The notes under the pieces are model-generated. The model did no database searches, was not told the origin of the DNA, and worked only from the letters and a program-made list of their open reading frames with translations. The translations under genes were made by a program, and so were the position numbers. Positions 8,813-18,548 of a DNA stretch of 64,000 nucleotides are shown here, piece after piece. Origin of the DNA: UBA1941 sp046329575 (GTDB taxonomy: Bacteria > Bacteroidota > Bacteroidia > Chitinophagales > LD1); assembly GCA_046329575.1 (NCBI GenBank), contig JAXLUJ010000003.1, positions 124,001-188,000 of the forward strand, in the 5' to 3' direction. Every line of letters begins with the position of its first letter. The stretch's first letter is position 1.

Positions 8813-9658
8813 TTAATAAATAAAAACGCTGATATACCACGGCGTGTCAAATGGTACGCTCCTCAGGGTTACTTCCGGTTCAACACCCGAGGCTTCTATA
8901 ACCGCTTTTAATCGTTTGGCTACTTCGGTTTCATCTTTCGAATCCTGATACTTATTATAACGAATTTCGCTATGGTGTATATCGTAGCTGGGGCGCGCAT
9001 TCACCGCTGTGCTGATTTTTTTCACTCTTACATTATAGGTGTTCAATGCATCCAAAATTTTGGCTGCCTGAACGGCCTTATCAAACGATTCTTTACCGCG
9101 TTCTTCAAAATAAAATACGCAAACATCTATCCTTTTGGCTAAAGCCAACTGTTCTACAAGTTCCTGGCGCTTGCTGCTTAAGTTTAACTTTGCTGAATTC
9201 AATGATGTAAGTTGCCCGGAAAGCCCACCAACCAGTTTCTCTCTTTCGCGGGTATCTTCCACTACTTTCGAAATAGCGGCATCTGCTTTATCGGCCTTTT
9301 TAATGGCATTGAGGATGGCCATAGTATCAGGCACCTGTGGCGCTTCGATCATGGCCGAAGAAGTGCTGTCGATGGCTATCGCCTCCGATACCGTAGTGGC
9401 CGTTAGTCCGGAAAGGCTGTCAATAGCCTCCACCGCTGCCGTAGTTTTGGCCGTGTCTTCTTCCACTTTTTGATGCGTTCTGAAATAGGAAAAAACCGCC
9501 GCCGCCAATACGAGTAAAAACGCCATCACTGGCAGCCGCGAAATCAATCGGTCGGTTGAGGTTTCTGTGCGGCCTTTTACTTCCCAAATGGTTTTGAGAA
9601 CTACCGTTCCTACAAATAATACCCCGGTGATGATCAGCAATATTTTGTTCAGTTCCAT
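8813..9658 (-). CDS. Hypothetical membrane protein with coiled coil
   Basis: 281 residues, not recognised as a known family. Two hydrophobic segments lie at residues 5-23 and about 43-60. A long helical and coiled-coil stretch (about 65-175, with KVVEDTREREKLVGGLSGQL) is followed by a C-terminal alpha/beta domain (about 175-281, CVFYFEERGKESFDKAVQAA then a KDETEVAKRLKAVIE helix) that recalls LytR-C-like sensor or peptidoglycan-associated domains; that likeness is weak. It begins three bases after the stop of the 129-residue membrane gene and ends 37 bases before the patatin start, so an operon is likely. It may recruit or control the phospholipase at the membrane (inference). Confidence 0.65.
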   Translation of the reverse strand: MELNKILLIITGVLFVGTVVLKTIWEVKGRTETSTDRLISRLPVMAFLLVLAAAVFSYFRTHQKVEEDTAKTTAAVEAIDSLSGLTATTVSEAIAIDSTSSAMIEAPQVPDTMAILNAIKKADKADAAISKVVEDTREREKLVGGLSGQLTSLNSAKLNLSSKRQELVEQLALAKRIDVCVFYFEERGKESFDKAVQAAKILDALNTYNVRVKKISTAVNARPSYDIHHSEIRYNKYQDSKDETEVAKRLKAVIEASGVEPEVTLRSVPFDTPWYISVFIY

Positions 9659-9661
9659 AGG

Positions 9662-10051
9662 TTATTTTTTTGTTACCGATAAAATGGTACTACAGCTTAA
9701 ACCGGCAGTAAGCGCGCCCTTAATTCCAACAGGTGAAATGAAAACCATTACTAATACCGACATTACTATAGGCAGAAATATTAAACTGAAAACCGCGTAG
9801 AAATTATCGGCCTTCCCCGGAATCAATCGCTTGAAAAATTCAATAAACCTGTCGCTTTCGCTTTTGTCTTTCGCCAGTACTTGCGCCAGCAGCACGCCTA
9901 TGTAGGTAAGAAACCAAAGCAGAAAATTGGCCGGTGTGAACATCGTTCTCCAGTCGGGCATAAAGTCGGCCGTTTGTACCTGAACGCTATCGTTTCCCAT
10001 TGCCCATAGCGCCAGCATGGTACAACCTAGCAGCAAAAACGTCTTTTTCAT
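9662..10051 (-). CDS. Hypothetical membrane protein
   Basis: 129 residues with an N-terminal signal-type segment (MKKTFLLLGCTMLALWA), a second hydrophobic segment at about 42-58, a charged loop with KDKSESDRFIEFFKRLIPG, and two closely spaced hydrophobic segments at the C-terminus. No family recognised. It is the first gene of the minus-strand trio that ends with the patatin phospholipase. Confidence 0.6.
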   Translation of the reverse strand: MKKTFLLLGCTMLALWAMGNDSVQVQTADFMPDWRTMFTPANFLLWFLTYIGVLLAQVLAKDKSESDRFIEFFKRLIPGKADNFYAVFSLIFLPIVMSVLVMVFISPVGIKGALTAGLSCSTILSVTKK

Positions 10052-10313
10052 ACGCTGTAAAATTTTAATAATTGGAAAAGAAAAACGGTTGCTGCAAAAA
10101 ACAGTGGCAGCTTAAAGGATGTAAGTTGGTTTGGCATGGCTCGGTTTTTAGTGATCCCAAACCATAAACGATGGCCAATAACTAGGCAATCAGATTCCGG
10201 ATGGGTATCGGTTTCCTTCAAATTTATATGGAAAATTGAATTTGAAAAGCCTCTCGGAAAACTAAATCACATCAAATCGCCTGAATTCACCCCATTTTCC
10301 CCATTTTCGTCCC

Positions 10314-11357
10314 ATGCGCTTCGGCTTGCTTTTGCTGCTGTTAGGAAGTACCGTTACCATCTTCGGGCAGAAGAATAATGCCAAATGGATTGAAAAGGAC
10401 CGCGTCTTCGATTCCATTTATAATTCCCACTTCAATCAGTTCCGCAAGCCGAACTCTTTCCTCAATTTTGCGAAAACGCCCAACAATAAACGCATCATTG
10501 GCACAGCCGTAGGCCTTGGCGGCGCTTATGTTTCAGGCATGGTATTCCTCGACCGCCTTTGGTACGCTGGTTATCCCCGATCGAAATTTCATTGGTTCAA
10601 CGATTTAAATGAATGGAACCAGATCGACAAAGGCGGACACATCATTGGTGCTTACACCGAATCGAACTTTGCTTACCAATGGTACCGCTGGTGCGGCGCC
10701 AACCGCCGCGATGCCGCTATATATGGCGCCCTCACCGGTTTTGTGGCCCAATCCAGTATCGAAATATTCGATGGATTCTCTTCTAAATGGGGCGCTAGTT
10801 GGAGCGATATTGCCGCTAATGGCATCGGCTCGCTGGCTGCCATGTCGCAAAATCTGGCTTGGGGCGAACAACGGATTCAACTTAAAATTGCTGTGCACTT
10901 ACAACCCTATCCTCATGGCGAACTGGGCACCCGCGCCAACGAATTATTTGGTACCGGACTGGTGAATACCTTCTTTAAAGATTACAACAATATCGATTAC
11001 TGGGTTTGCGTAAATCCGTGGGCGTTTCGTAAAGAATCGAAATTTCCCAAATGGCTCAATATTGCAGTGGGCTATGGCGCCGGAAACCTTTACGGCGGTT
11101 TCGATAATACCTGGACTGATAAAAATGGGGTTTTTCACAACCGCAAAGACCAAACCCGCTACCGGAAATTTTTTATTTCAATCGACTATAATCTGATGCA
11201 TGTAAAAGCCCACACCCGCGTTGGCCGATTATTATTGGGCGCTTTGAACTTCATCAAACTTCCGGCGCCTGCCATTGAGTTCAACACGCTCGGCCAGGTG
11301 GTTTTCCATCCGTGCTATTTCCTGAATATGGAAATGCCTATTTACCTTAAAAAGTAA
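10314..11357 (+). CDS. DUF2279 family protein (YfiM-like)
   Basis: A 347-residue exported protein with signal peptide MRFGLLLLLLGSTVTIFGQ. It carries the conserved DUF2279 pattern: a DKGGHIIGAYTESNFAYQ motif near residue 105, RDAAIYGALTGFVAQSSIEIFDGFSSKWGASWSDIAANGIGS around 130-175, and hydrophobic helices that predict membrane association. The C-terminal half (about 190-347) has amphipathic beta-rich segments. The family function is unknown. The gene is isolated, flanked by repeats downstream. Confidence 0.8.
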   Translation: MRFGLLLLLLGSTVTIFGQKNNAKWIEKDRVFDSIYNSHFNQFRKPNSFLNFAKTPNNKRIIGTAVGLGGAYVSGMVFLDRLWYAGYPRSKFHWFNDLNEWNQIDKGGHIIGAYTESNFAYQWYRWCGANRRDAAIYGALTGFVAQSSIEIFDGFSSKWGASWSDIAANGIGSLAAMSQNLAWGEQRIQLKIAVHLQPYPHGELGTRANELFGTGLVNTFFKDYNNIDYWVCVNPWAFRKESKFPKWLNIAVGYGAGNLYGGFDNTWTDKNGVFHNRKDQTRYRKFFISIDYNLMHVKAHTRVGRLLLGALNFIKLPAPAIEFNTLGQVVFHPCYFLNMEMPIYLKK

Positions 11358-11384
11358 CTGCGATTTATACAAATTATTTACGAA

Positions 11385-11905
11385 TGGAATGGCGGCAACC
11401 GCGCTGTACGCTGCAAGTCCTCAGGCCGCGGAAAGCCTAAAACCATTGCTGTGTAATCGTTCTGGGCGAATTACGAATTTCAAAATTACGAATTACGAAA
11501 CAGGAAGTTAGTCATAGCAATACCAACCTAATTCATTTCGTAATTCGTAATTTTTCATTCGTAATTTCTTCGCTGCGGCCTTGCGGGCTTTACGCTGCCA
11601 TCGCTGCCGCGGTTAGCCAAAATACAGAGCCTTACTCACTTTGAGGAACATACACAGGTCCTCTTAAATATTTCATCACCTTTTGAGGCAATGCCTTTCC
11701 ATGCTCCTGAATTATTCATGCAACAACGCCATTTCAAATTACGAATTACGAAACTATGATGGAAGAAGAAATATCCAATCTTGAATTCGTCATCCCAATC
11801 CTCGTAATTCGTAATTTTTAATTCGTAATTTCTTCGCTGCGGCGTGCCGCGGTTAGCCAAAATACAGCGCCTTACTCACTTTTGAGGAACATACACAGGA
11901 CTTCT
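11385..11905. repeat. Repeat-rich spacer: two palindromic elements and a tandem duplication
   Basis: No gene is seen. Palindromic AATTACGAATTACGA elements lie at 11468-11568 and 11734-11833, each with arms around an unrelated loop. A segment reading TGCCGCGGTTAGCCAAAATA, CAG.GCCTTACTCACTTT and GAGGAACATACACAGG occurs twice (about 11606-11660 and 11848-11901). The segment at 11391-11435 contains CGCTGCAAGTCCTCAG, inverted at about 24075-24095. Confidence 0.8.
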
Positions 11906-11943
11906 TCAAACTTACATCTCTCCACTTTCAACTTATAACTTCC

Positions 11944-13719
11944 CTAGCTTTCCTCATACTGCAGCCGAAGCAAATTGGCATATAGTCCGCCATCAATCTG
12001 AACCAGTTCCTTATGCGTACCTTGTTCTACAATTTTACCTCTGTTAATCACTACAATTTTATCGGCTTCGCGAATGGTGCTGAAACGGTGTGCAATAATG
12101 AAGGAGGTCCGCCCTTCCATCAAACGCTCCAGCGCTTCTTTCACCAAACGTTCTGATTCGCTGTCTAGCGAAGAGGTTGCCTCATCAAGGATAAGGATTT
12201 TTGGATTGCGTAAAATGGCGCGGGCAATAGCAATACGCTGTTTTTGTCCGCCGGAAAGTTTTACGCCTCGTTCGCCCACCAGCGTTTCAAACTGATCGGG
12301 AAATTGTTCAATAAAATCAAGTGCATTGGCTTGCCTGGCCGCCTCACGAATTTCTTCTAACGAAGCTCCTGTTCTTCCGTATGCAATGTTGTCGCGAATA
12401 GTTCCGCCAAACAGCACGGCTTCCTGCGGCACAATGCCAAGATTTTTTCGGAAGGCGGTGAGATTATAGTCGCGGATATTCTTTCCATCCACCAAAATTT
12501 CCCCGCCTGATAGCGGATAATAGGCGCTCAGCAGTTTGATAACGGTTGACTTCCCTGATCCGCTGGGGCCAACCAATGCAATTTTCTGCCCTGGTCTGGC
12601 ATCAAAGCTAAGGTCTTTGAAAATAGGAGAATCGGGCCTTGAAGGATATGAAAAACTAACATGGCGAAATTGCACGTCGCCCTGAATGGCAACCGTCTCT
12701 TCTTTATCATTCAAATCAATCTCAACAGGTTCGCGAAGAATTTCAAGCACCCGTCCGGATGCACCAATAGTGCGAAGTATAGTAGAAAAACTTTCACTCA
12801 AACCGCCTAAAGAAGTTCCGATAATTACCGTGAAAACCAGAAATTCCACCAATTTGCCAATGGTCAGATTCCCTGCGCTCACCTCGCTAAGGCCCATGTA
12901 AATAATGAACATGATACACATGGTAAAACCAAAAATGATGAAAGAGATGAACGCCGCGCGAAACTTAGCTACGCGCATGGCCACTTTAATAATGTGGCCA
13001 ATCAATCCCTTCATGCGGTGGCTTTCGTAAGCTTCATTGGTGAATATCTTTACAATATCAGCAGCGCTAATCGTTTCTTCCGTCATAATACTATTAGCCG
13101 CCTGTGCATCCTGATTTTGACGCGAAAGTGCTCGCACATATCTTCCAAAAAAAATAGTAATCAGCATCAGCGGCGGTAACGACCCCATCATGATGAGCGT
13201 CAATTTTCCGGAAATCACAAAAAGCCGCGGAATGGAAAAAAGAGGTAATGCCGCCTGCCGTACAAACATCGCCAGGTTGGTAGATAAGGAATCCTGCAAC
13301 TGCTGAATATCGGCCGATAACCGCGAAATCAGATCGCCGGTGCGGTTGCGTTCAAAAAAAGCAATAGGCTTGGTAATGATTTGCTCGTATAACTTCAGGC
13401 GAATATCGTTCATCGCCTTTTGGCTCACACTTTCAAACAAATAAATTCTGAAGAACGACAGCAACGCCTGCATCACCATAATGGCGCCCAGCATCCAACC
13501 CACCTCCCTTACGCGTTCCGATTGAATGTTGCCTTTCATGGCCGAATCAATCACCTTGGTAAGGCCCATGGGCAGAAATACAAACCCGGAAGTAGTGGCC
13601 AGCAAACACACAAAACCGATCAGAAATTCCCACTTGTAAGGCAGAATGTAACGGTAAAGATCAGAAACATCGCGAAGGTCGCGCCACCGGCCTTTTTCTA
13701 CTTGATTTGCTTGTTGCAT
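11944..13719 (-). CDS. ABC transporter, permease-ATPase half-transporter (MsbA-like)
   Basis: A 591-residue exporter half-transporter. A six-helix type I membrane domain (about 30-320) precedes the nucleotide-binding domain: Walker A GPSGSGKS, Q-loop PQEAVLF, signature LSGGQKQR, Walker B ILILDEATSS and the switch histidine in IIAHRFSTI. It is likely to work as a homodimer in the inner membrane. MsbA-like lipid or lipopolysaccharide flipping is plausible from the family, but drug export fits equally. The gene stands alone; the terminator at 13783-13812 separates it from the T9SS gene upstream. Confidence 0.9.
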   Translation of the reverse strand: MQQANQVEKGRWRDLRDVSDLYRYILPYKWEFLIGFVCLLATTSGFVFLPMGLTKVIDSAMKGNIQSERVREVGWMLGAIMVMQALLSFFRIYLFESVSQKAMNDIRLKLYEQIITKPIAFFERNRTGDLISRLSADIQQLQDSLSTNLAMFVRQAALPLFSIPRLFVISGKLTLIMMGSLPPLMLITIFFGRYVRALSRQNQDAQAANSIMTEETISAADIVKIFTNEAYESHRMKGLIGHIIKVAMRVAKFRAAFISFIIFGFTMCIMFIIYMGLSEVSAGNLTIGKLVEFLVFTVIIGTSLGGLSESFSTILRTIGASGRVLEILREPVEIDLNDKEETVAIQGDVQFRHVSFSYPSRPDSPIFKDLSFDARPGQKIALVGPSGSGKSTVIKLLSAYYPLSGGEILVDGKNIRDYNLTAFRKNLGIVPQEAVLFGGTIRDNIAYGRTGASLEEIREAARQANALDFIEQFPDQFETLVGERGVKLSGGQKQRIAIARAILRNPKILILDEATSSLDSESERLVKEALERLMEGRTSFIIAHRFSTIREADKIVVINRGKIVEQGTHKELVQIDGGLYANLLRLQYEES

Positions 13720-13782
13720 AACGCTGGTGACGAATGAAATGGAATTTCATTGAACCGACAACAAAAATAACAGACGTAAACA

Positions 13783-13812
13783 AAAAATCCCGGTGCGATG
13801 CACCGGGATTTT
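13783..13812 (-). terminator. Rho-independent terminator
   Basis: A perfect 11-bp stem AATCCCGGTGC / GCACCGGGATT with loop GAT, flanked by A and T runs. It lies 22 bases beyond the stop of the T9SS gene at 13834 and ends its minus-strand transcript. Confidence 0.85.
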
Positions 13813-13833
13813 CATTGAAGCTGCGAAAAACAA

Positions 13834-15738
13834 TTACTGAATGCTAACGCGCTTGGTCATTTTGCCATTGGCCGTTTCAACATGTACGAAGTAAACGCCT
13901 TTGGTTACTGAAGAGAAATCAAATTCTTTAGAGAACTCGCCATTGCGGTTGCCCATGTTTTCAGACCAAATCACACGGCCTACCATATCCGTTACTTCCA
14001 GTTTCACTTCCACAGCAGTGAAAGTGTTGGCTTTAATTTGGAAACGACCATTGTTCGGATTTGGGAATACCTCCAGCGAAGCAATATCGTTGGCAGCCGA
14101 TTCATTTCCAATTCCGGTAAGAACGGCAGATCCTGAAGTTACGCTACACATTGGGAAGTTTGGATTATAAACTTCTGCATAGTAAGTGCCCGGGCCTAAG
14201 TTTGGCAGGAAGCGGCCTTCCTGACCTGAAATCTGCAAATTATCTTTATACCAACGAGCTTTAAAACCACCAGGGAATGGGTTCAGGAAGAACTGATTGC
14301 TGGCCGCATCAAAAACGGCATTGGTAGAAACCGGAGCCGACTGGCCGAACGCTACAGCATGACCTGCTGATTTCGACTTACAGAAAGTAGTAGTGTTCAG
14401 GATTTCTACGGAGTAGCTTCCGCTTTCATGAGCCCAGAAAATGGAATCATTGGCGCCGGCAATCAGAATGGTATCATCTTTATACCATTGAATAGCATTG
14501 GCCGAAAAATCGGCATCCAGCGACAAACGAATCGAATCTACATCACAAGCCGAATCTTTGTTAGCCAGAACCATTGCGGTATCCGGGAAATCGTAGATTA
14601 CAACAGAGTCGAGAATTTCAGTAGAATCCTTCACCTGTAAGGCAATAGTTACCGAACCGGTAACACCGCCGCCGCCGCCCGGAGCTACAGTAGTGATGTT
14701 GTATTGTCCGGGGCCGGTAACATTAATAGAGGTAGCGCCTGCCTGATCGGGTTGGCTAACCGCATCATCATCCTGGAAGGAGAATGTGAGCAAATTATTA
14801 GTTACCTCATAGTTCAGGTTATTCCAGGTGGCGCTCAGGTTATCAGAAACTTCAGGAAGGTTTGCACCAATAGGGCTAATGGTTCCGGAGAAGTCAGGTT
14901 TTGAAGTACATCCCAGAATAGGAAGGTTTACTTCTTCCACATCACCGCACCAGAAGTGGCTGCCGCCTGAACCGGCATAATCAGAAATAGCCACGCGGGT
15001 AACCACGTATTTCATTCCATATTTTTTCAGTTTCACATAGTGAACACCTGAATTCGCGAAGATTTGAACCGGCGGAGTCAAAGTAGTATCAGAATAGCCC
15101 GATCCGAAATCCCATTTGTATTTGCAAGGGTGCAAGTTTGGATCGAGGCAGCAGGTGTTAGGTGTTGCCGTAAAGGTTACACTTGTTGGTCCGCAACCGG
15201 AAGCAGCCGATTTGGTAAAACAAGGATTGAAAGCCACAGCTCCCGGAAGAATCTTCAAAGGAACATAAACGTTCTGGTTCTGACATTGAGTTTGACCCAA
15301 TGCCGTTCCACAACCATTTACAACAATAGTTACGAGGCGAACACCAGGAGATTCCAAAGTGCGGCCACAAACCTTTACACAACCATAACGGTTGGTTTGA
15401 GGATAGTAAGTACAATTGTTTGCCGGGCTGCTGCACGTCATTTTTAAACCAATCGGCGAGTTGGCCACGCTGATAATTTGAACACTGGAAACATCGGCAG
15501 TAATACCCGATGCCTGAACTTTTTTAGGGAACAGGTAAGTAACGTCGAAATCTACCGTATCGCCTTGTGTTACCACAATAGTATCCGGCTTTAGGGCCAC
15601 ATCAAAATCGGTTGGATTATTAAACAGCGAGGTGTTCACCGCACAGCCCGGACACGAGGTGCCCAGCGCCTGCGCATAGGTTTTTACAGATGCGGCACTA
15701 AAAAACAGTACCAGCAAACTCAAGTAAATACGTTTCAT
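13834..15738 (-). CDS. T9SS type A sorting domain protein, Ig/PKD-like
   Basis: A 634-residue secreted protein. It has a signal peptide (MKRIYLSLLVLFFSAASVKTYAQ), a Cys-rich N-terminal part (SCPGCAVNT at about 29), a PKD-like section (YKWDFGSGYSD then VHYVKLKKYG, about 205-240), Ig-like CDVDSIRLSLDADFSANAIQWYKDD (about 400), and a C-terminal T9SS signal (VFPNPNNGRFQI ... GVYFVHVETANGKMTKRVSI). The sorting domain directs export by the type IX machinery and attachment to the surface. The many cysteines suggest disulfides. The substrate is unknown. Confidence 0.88.
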   Translation of the reverse strand: MKRIYLSLLVLFFSAASVKTYAQALGTSCPGCAVNTSLFNNPTDFDVALKPDTIVVTQGDTVDFDVTYLFPKKVQASGITADVSSVQIISVANSPIGLKMTCSSPANNCTYYPQTNRYGCVKVCGRTLESPGVRLVTIVVNGCGTALGQTQCQNQNVYVPLKILPGAVAFNPCFTKSAASGCGPTSVTFTATPNTCCLDPNLHPCKYKWDFGSGYSDTTLTPPVQIFANSGVHYVKLKKYGMKYVVTRVAISDYAGSGGSHFWCGDVEEVNLPILGCTSKPDFSGTISPIGANLPEVSDNLSATWNNLNYEVTNNLLTFSFQDDDAVSQPDQAGATSINVTGPGQYNITTVAPGGGGGVTGSVTIALQVKDSTEILDSVVIYDFPDTAMVLANKDSACDVDSIRLSLDADFSANAIQWYKDDTILIAGANDSIFWAHESGSYSVEILNTTTFCKSKSAGHAVAFGQSAPVSTNAVFDAASNQFFLNPFPGGFKARWYKDNLQISGQEGRFLPNLGPGTYYAEVYNPNFPMCSVTSGSAVLTGIGNESAANDIASLEVFPNPNNGRFQIKANTFTAVEVKLEVTDMVGRVIWSENMGNRNGEFSKEFDFSSVTKGVYFVHVETANGKMTKRVSIQ

Positions 15739-15822
15739 GTTTTGATTTTATTGTCGGCGAATATATAAAAGATGAAACTTGTTTGCAATGCGTGGCATGG
15801 CCATTCACCCAAAACATCCGGT

Positions 15823-15918
15823 CGTTCACCCGAAAATCAACGCATTAAACGAGTTCTGTTAAATTATAAGGGGAATACCAAACATCGTTAGGTAGAGCCG
15901 GTTTTTTAACGGAATTTT
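15823..15918 (+). promoter_or_regulatory. Possible operator region shared with 1778-1855
   Basis: Holds CGTTCACCCGAAAAT (15823-15837), a degenerate neighbour ATTCACCCAAAAC starting 20 bases earlier, and AACGGAATTTT (15908-15918). The two exact motifs occur in the same order before the secreted-protein gene at 1946. It lies between the divergent T9SS and TonB receptor genes and could serve either. Confidence 0.4.
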
Positions 15919-15973
15919 TGTTTTTCAAAAAAATACGTGTTTTTAGAAGCGTTAACTAAAATCAAAACTTCTC

Positions 15974-18496
15974 ATGAAAGGAATTTTTTCCGCATGTTTC
16001 TTCACATTATGTAGTGTTTTTGCAATGGCTCAGAACGGCACCATTCAGGGCCGTATTGTAGATGAAAAAGGAGAAGGCCTGATTCAGGCCGCGGTAATCA
16101 TTGACCTGTCGAAACCCGGCATGTCAGGCGTTTCCGACTATGATGGCAATTATGAGCTATCGGTTCCTCCCGGCACTTACACCGTAACTTTCCGATATGT
16201 TGGGAAAGAAGAACAAAAGTTGAATGTAACTGTGGCCGCAGGGCAAAAGGCCATTCATAATATTACGATGACCGAACGCCAGAAAATCATGGATCAGGTG
16301 GTGGTAACGGGTAGCAAGTATGAAAAAAAGTTGAGCGAGGAAACCGTTTCGCTGGAAGTGATGAAGGGAAATGTACTCCAGAACCAAAATATCACTGATG
16401 TATCGAATGGGGTGCAAAAAATTCCCGGAGTAACCATAGCCGATGGGCAGGCGAATATCCGTGGCGGTTCAGGATGGTCGTATGGCGCGGGTTCGCGTGT
16501 GGCCGTATTATACGATGATCTTCCCATTACAACGGCCGATGCGGACGACGCCAAATGGAGCGCTATTCCTGTAGAGAACGTAGAGCAAATTGAAGTATTG
16601 AAAGGTGCGGCATCTTCCATTTATGGTTCCGGAGCTTTGAATGGCGTAATCAACGCCCGTATGGCCTATCCTACTGATGAACCATTTACCCGGGTAGTGA
16701 GCTATGCCGGCGCGTATGAACCACCAACAAAAACACCTGAAATGCGCTGGTGGCAAAAAGGCCAGCCGCAATACTTTGCCGGTTTGAGCTTTGCCGACCG
16801 CCGCAAATTGGGGCAAGTTGATTTGATTACCGGTCTTGCCGTTAATACCGACCGCGGCTGGCTCGATTCGGCTGATGCGCATGATGCGCGGCTGAATGTG
16901 AAAGTGCGCTGGCGTGTAAAGCAAGTGAAAGGATTGAATTTGGGCATCAATGCCCTTGGCTATTATAGCTGGGGAAAAACATTTTTTGTTTGGGACAGTG
17001 TTGGATCAAAGGCCTATCGGCCGCTGGGCGGCACCATTACGCAATACCGCAATGGCCGTTACGTGGTAGATCCTTTTGTGAACTATCAATTTGGCGACAA
17101 CAAACTTTCCTTTCGCTACCGCTGGCTGAATTCTTCTAACATTAATACCACCGGTCAAGGTTCAATTGGCAACCGCCATATTCTTGACCTGAGCTATCAG
17201 CGCCCGTTCACCATTTCTGAGAAAGTAAAACTGAACTTTGTTTGTGGCGTAGGTGCGCGTATCGACCATGTGAACCCTCCAAAACCTGAAAACGACACCG
17301 TGCCTGCATCAGTTCGTAAGCATTTTGAAGATTCGCTGGGATATTATCCTACGCCCTATCTTTATGGCGATAAACCCCATAATGCTTATAACACATCGGT
17401 TTATGCGCAACTCGATGGTAAGTTTTTCAATCGCCTGAATGTGACGCTGGGCGCTCGCTACGAGTATTTCAACGTAGATGGAAAGAATAGTTTGAAAGAT
17501 CTTAAATATCCGTTGTTCCGTGTAGGGGTGAACTATCAGGCAGCAGAGGCCACTTTCCTTCGCGGTTCCTTTGCACAAGGTTTTCGCTATCCGTCAATTG
17601 CCGAATTCTTTGTAACTACTTCTTTAGGTCCTATCAGCATTTATCCAAACGTGAATCTGAAGCCTGAGAAAGGGTATTCGGCTGAATTGGGTATCAAACA
17701 AGCTTTTCAGTTCGGTAAAAAGTCAAAAACGCAAATGTTCGTCGATCTCTCCGGTTTCTGGAATCAATACACTAACATGATGGAATTCATGTTTGGCGCT
17801 TTCGGAAACCCGGCCACCCGCCCAACATTCGGCGCCGGTTTCTCTTCGCAAAACATCGGCGATGCGCGCATTCTGGGTATCGATTTCACCCTTGGCGGTC
17901 AACTTACTGCCGGGCAGTTCACGCTGAACTTCCTTGCCGGTTACACCTGGATTAACACCAAAGCGTTGAACTGGGATAAGCCTATGACGATTTACAATGA
18001 GTTAGGTAAGCAAATTAAGCCCACCGATGGCTTTGGCTTGCTCACCAGCACTTATAACAATGCCAATGCACCGAAGAACATTGATACATTGAATCAAATC
18101 ACTTACGGAATGACTTCTTCGGCTACAAAAAACACTTTGAAATACCGTCCGGAGCATCAGTTGAAACTGGTAGTTGGATTAGATCACAAATGGTTTGATG
18201 TGAACATCGACTATCAATTCATTTCTTTCCAGAAAAATATTGACAATGCGTTTGTGAGCCAAACCTTCCGCGCTATTTCATCGGCATTTGAAGGGTTGTA
18301 TCAATACCGCGATGCGCAGATTAAGAATAACTATGCCGGCGACCACATCCTAAACCTTGCAGTAGGTGTAAAGCCAACGCCTAAGTTTAAAATATCTTTC
18401 GTTTGCAAGAATGCTTTGAACTGGGAATGGATGCCTCGTCCGGGCCGTTTTGAAGCACCACGAAACTACACTTTACAACTGGCCTATCGTTTCTAA
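15974..18496 (+). CDS. TonB-dependent receptor
   Basis: An 840-residue outer-membrane receptor for energy-dependent uptake. A signal peptide ends at AMAQ. An N-terminal carboxypeptidase-regulatory domain follows (GTIQGRIVDEKGEG, about 22-105), then the plug (VVTGSKYEKKLSEE, IRGGSGWSYGAGSRV, IEVLKGAASSIYGSGALNGVIN, about 110-235) and the 22-strand barrel, ending in the aromatic YTLQLAYRF. No SusD partner is adjacent, so it is not a classic SusCD pair. The substrate cannot be told. A bidirectional terminator separates it from the histidine kinase. Confidence 0.92.
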   Translation: MKGIFSACFFTLCSVFAMAQNGTIQGRIVDEKGEGLIQAAVIIDLSKPGMSGVSDYDGNYELSVPPGTYTVTFRYVGKEEQKLNVTVAAGQKAIHNITMTERQKIMDQVVVTGSKYEKKLSEETVSLEVMKGNVLQNQNITDVSNGVQKIPGVTIADGQANIRGGSGWSYGAGSRVAVLYDDLPITTADADDAKWSAIPVENVEQIEVLKGAASSIYGSGALNGVINARMAYPTDEPFTRVVSYAGAYEPPTKTPEMRWWQKGQPQYFAGLSFADRRKLGQVDLITGLAVNTDRGWLDSADAHDARLNVKVRWRVKQVKGLNLGINALGYYSWGKTFFVWDSVGSKAYRPLGGTITQYRNGRYVVDPFVNYQFGDNKLSFRYRWLNSSNINTTGQGSIGNRHILDLSYQRPFTISEKVKLNFVCGVGARIDHVNPPKPENDTVPASVRKHFEDSLGYYPTPYLYGDKPHNAYNTSVYAQLDGKFFNRLNVTLGARYEYFNVDGKNSLKDLKYPLFRVGVNYQAAEATFLRGSFAQGFRYPSIAEFFVTTSLGPISIYPNVNLKPEKGYSAELGIKQAFQFGKKSKTQMFVDLSGFWNQYTNMMEFMFGAFGNPATRPTFGAGFSSQNIGDARILGIDFTLGGQLTAGQFTLNFLAGYTWINTKALNWDKPMTIYNELGKQIKPTDGFGLLTSTYNNANAPKNIDTLNQITYGMTSSATKNTLKYRPEHQLKLVVGLDHKWFDVNIDYQFISFQKNIDNAFVSQTFRAISSAFEGLYQYRDAQIKNNYAGDHILNLAVGVKPTPKFKISFVCKNALNWEWMPRPGRFEAPRNYTLQLAYRF

Positions 18497-18511
18497 AAAA
18501 AACGAACCAGC

Positions 18512-18548
18512 AACAAAAGAGGCAAGCCATTCGCTTGCCTCTTTTGTT
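18512..18548. terminator. Bidirectional Rho-independent terminator
   Basis: AACAAAAGAGGCAAGC and GCTTGCCTCTTTTGTT form a 16-bp stem with a short loop between the convergent TonB receptor and kinase genes. A and T runs on both sides allow it to work in both directions. Confidence 0.88.

Noticed and set aside
7741..10051. A CBASS anti-phage operon
   Set aside because: The patatin fits CapV, but no CD-NTase, Cap2 or Cap3 gene is in the vicinity, so the call would be overreach.
15739..15973. A cobalamin riboswitch before the TonB receptor
   Set aside because: No B12-box or conserved core was seen in this spacer, only the short repeated motifs described.
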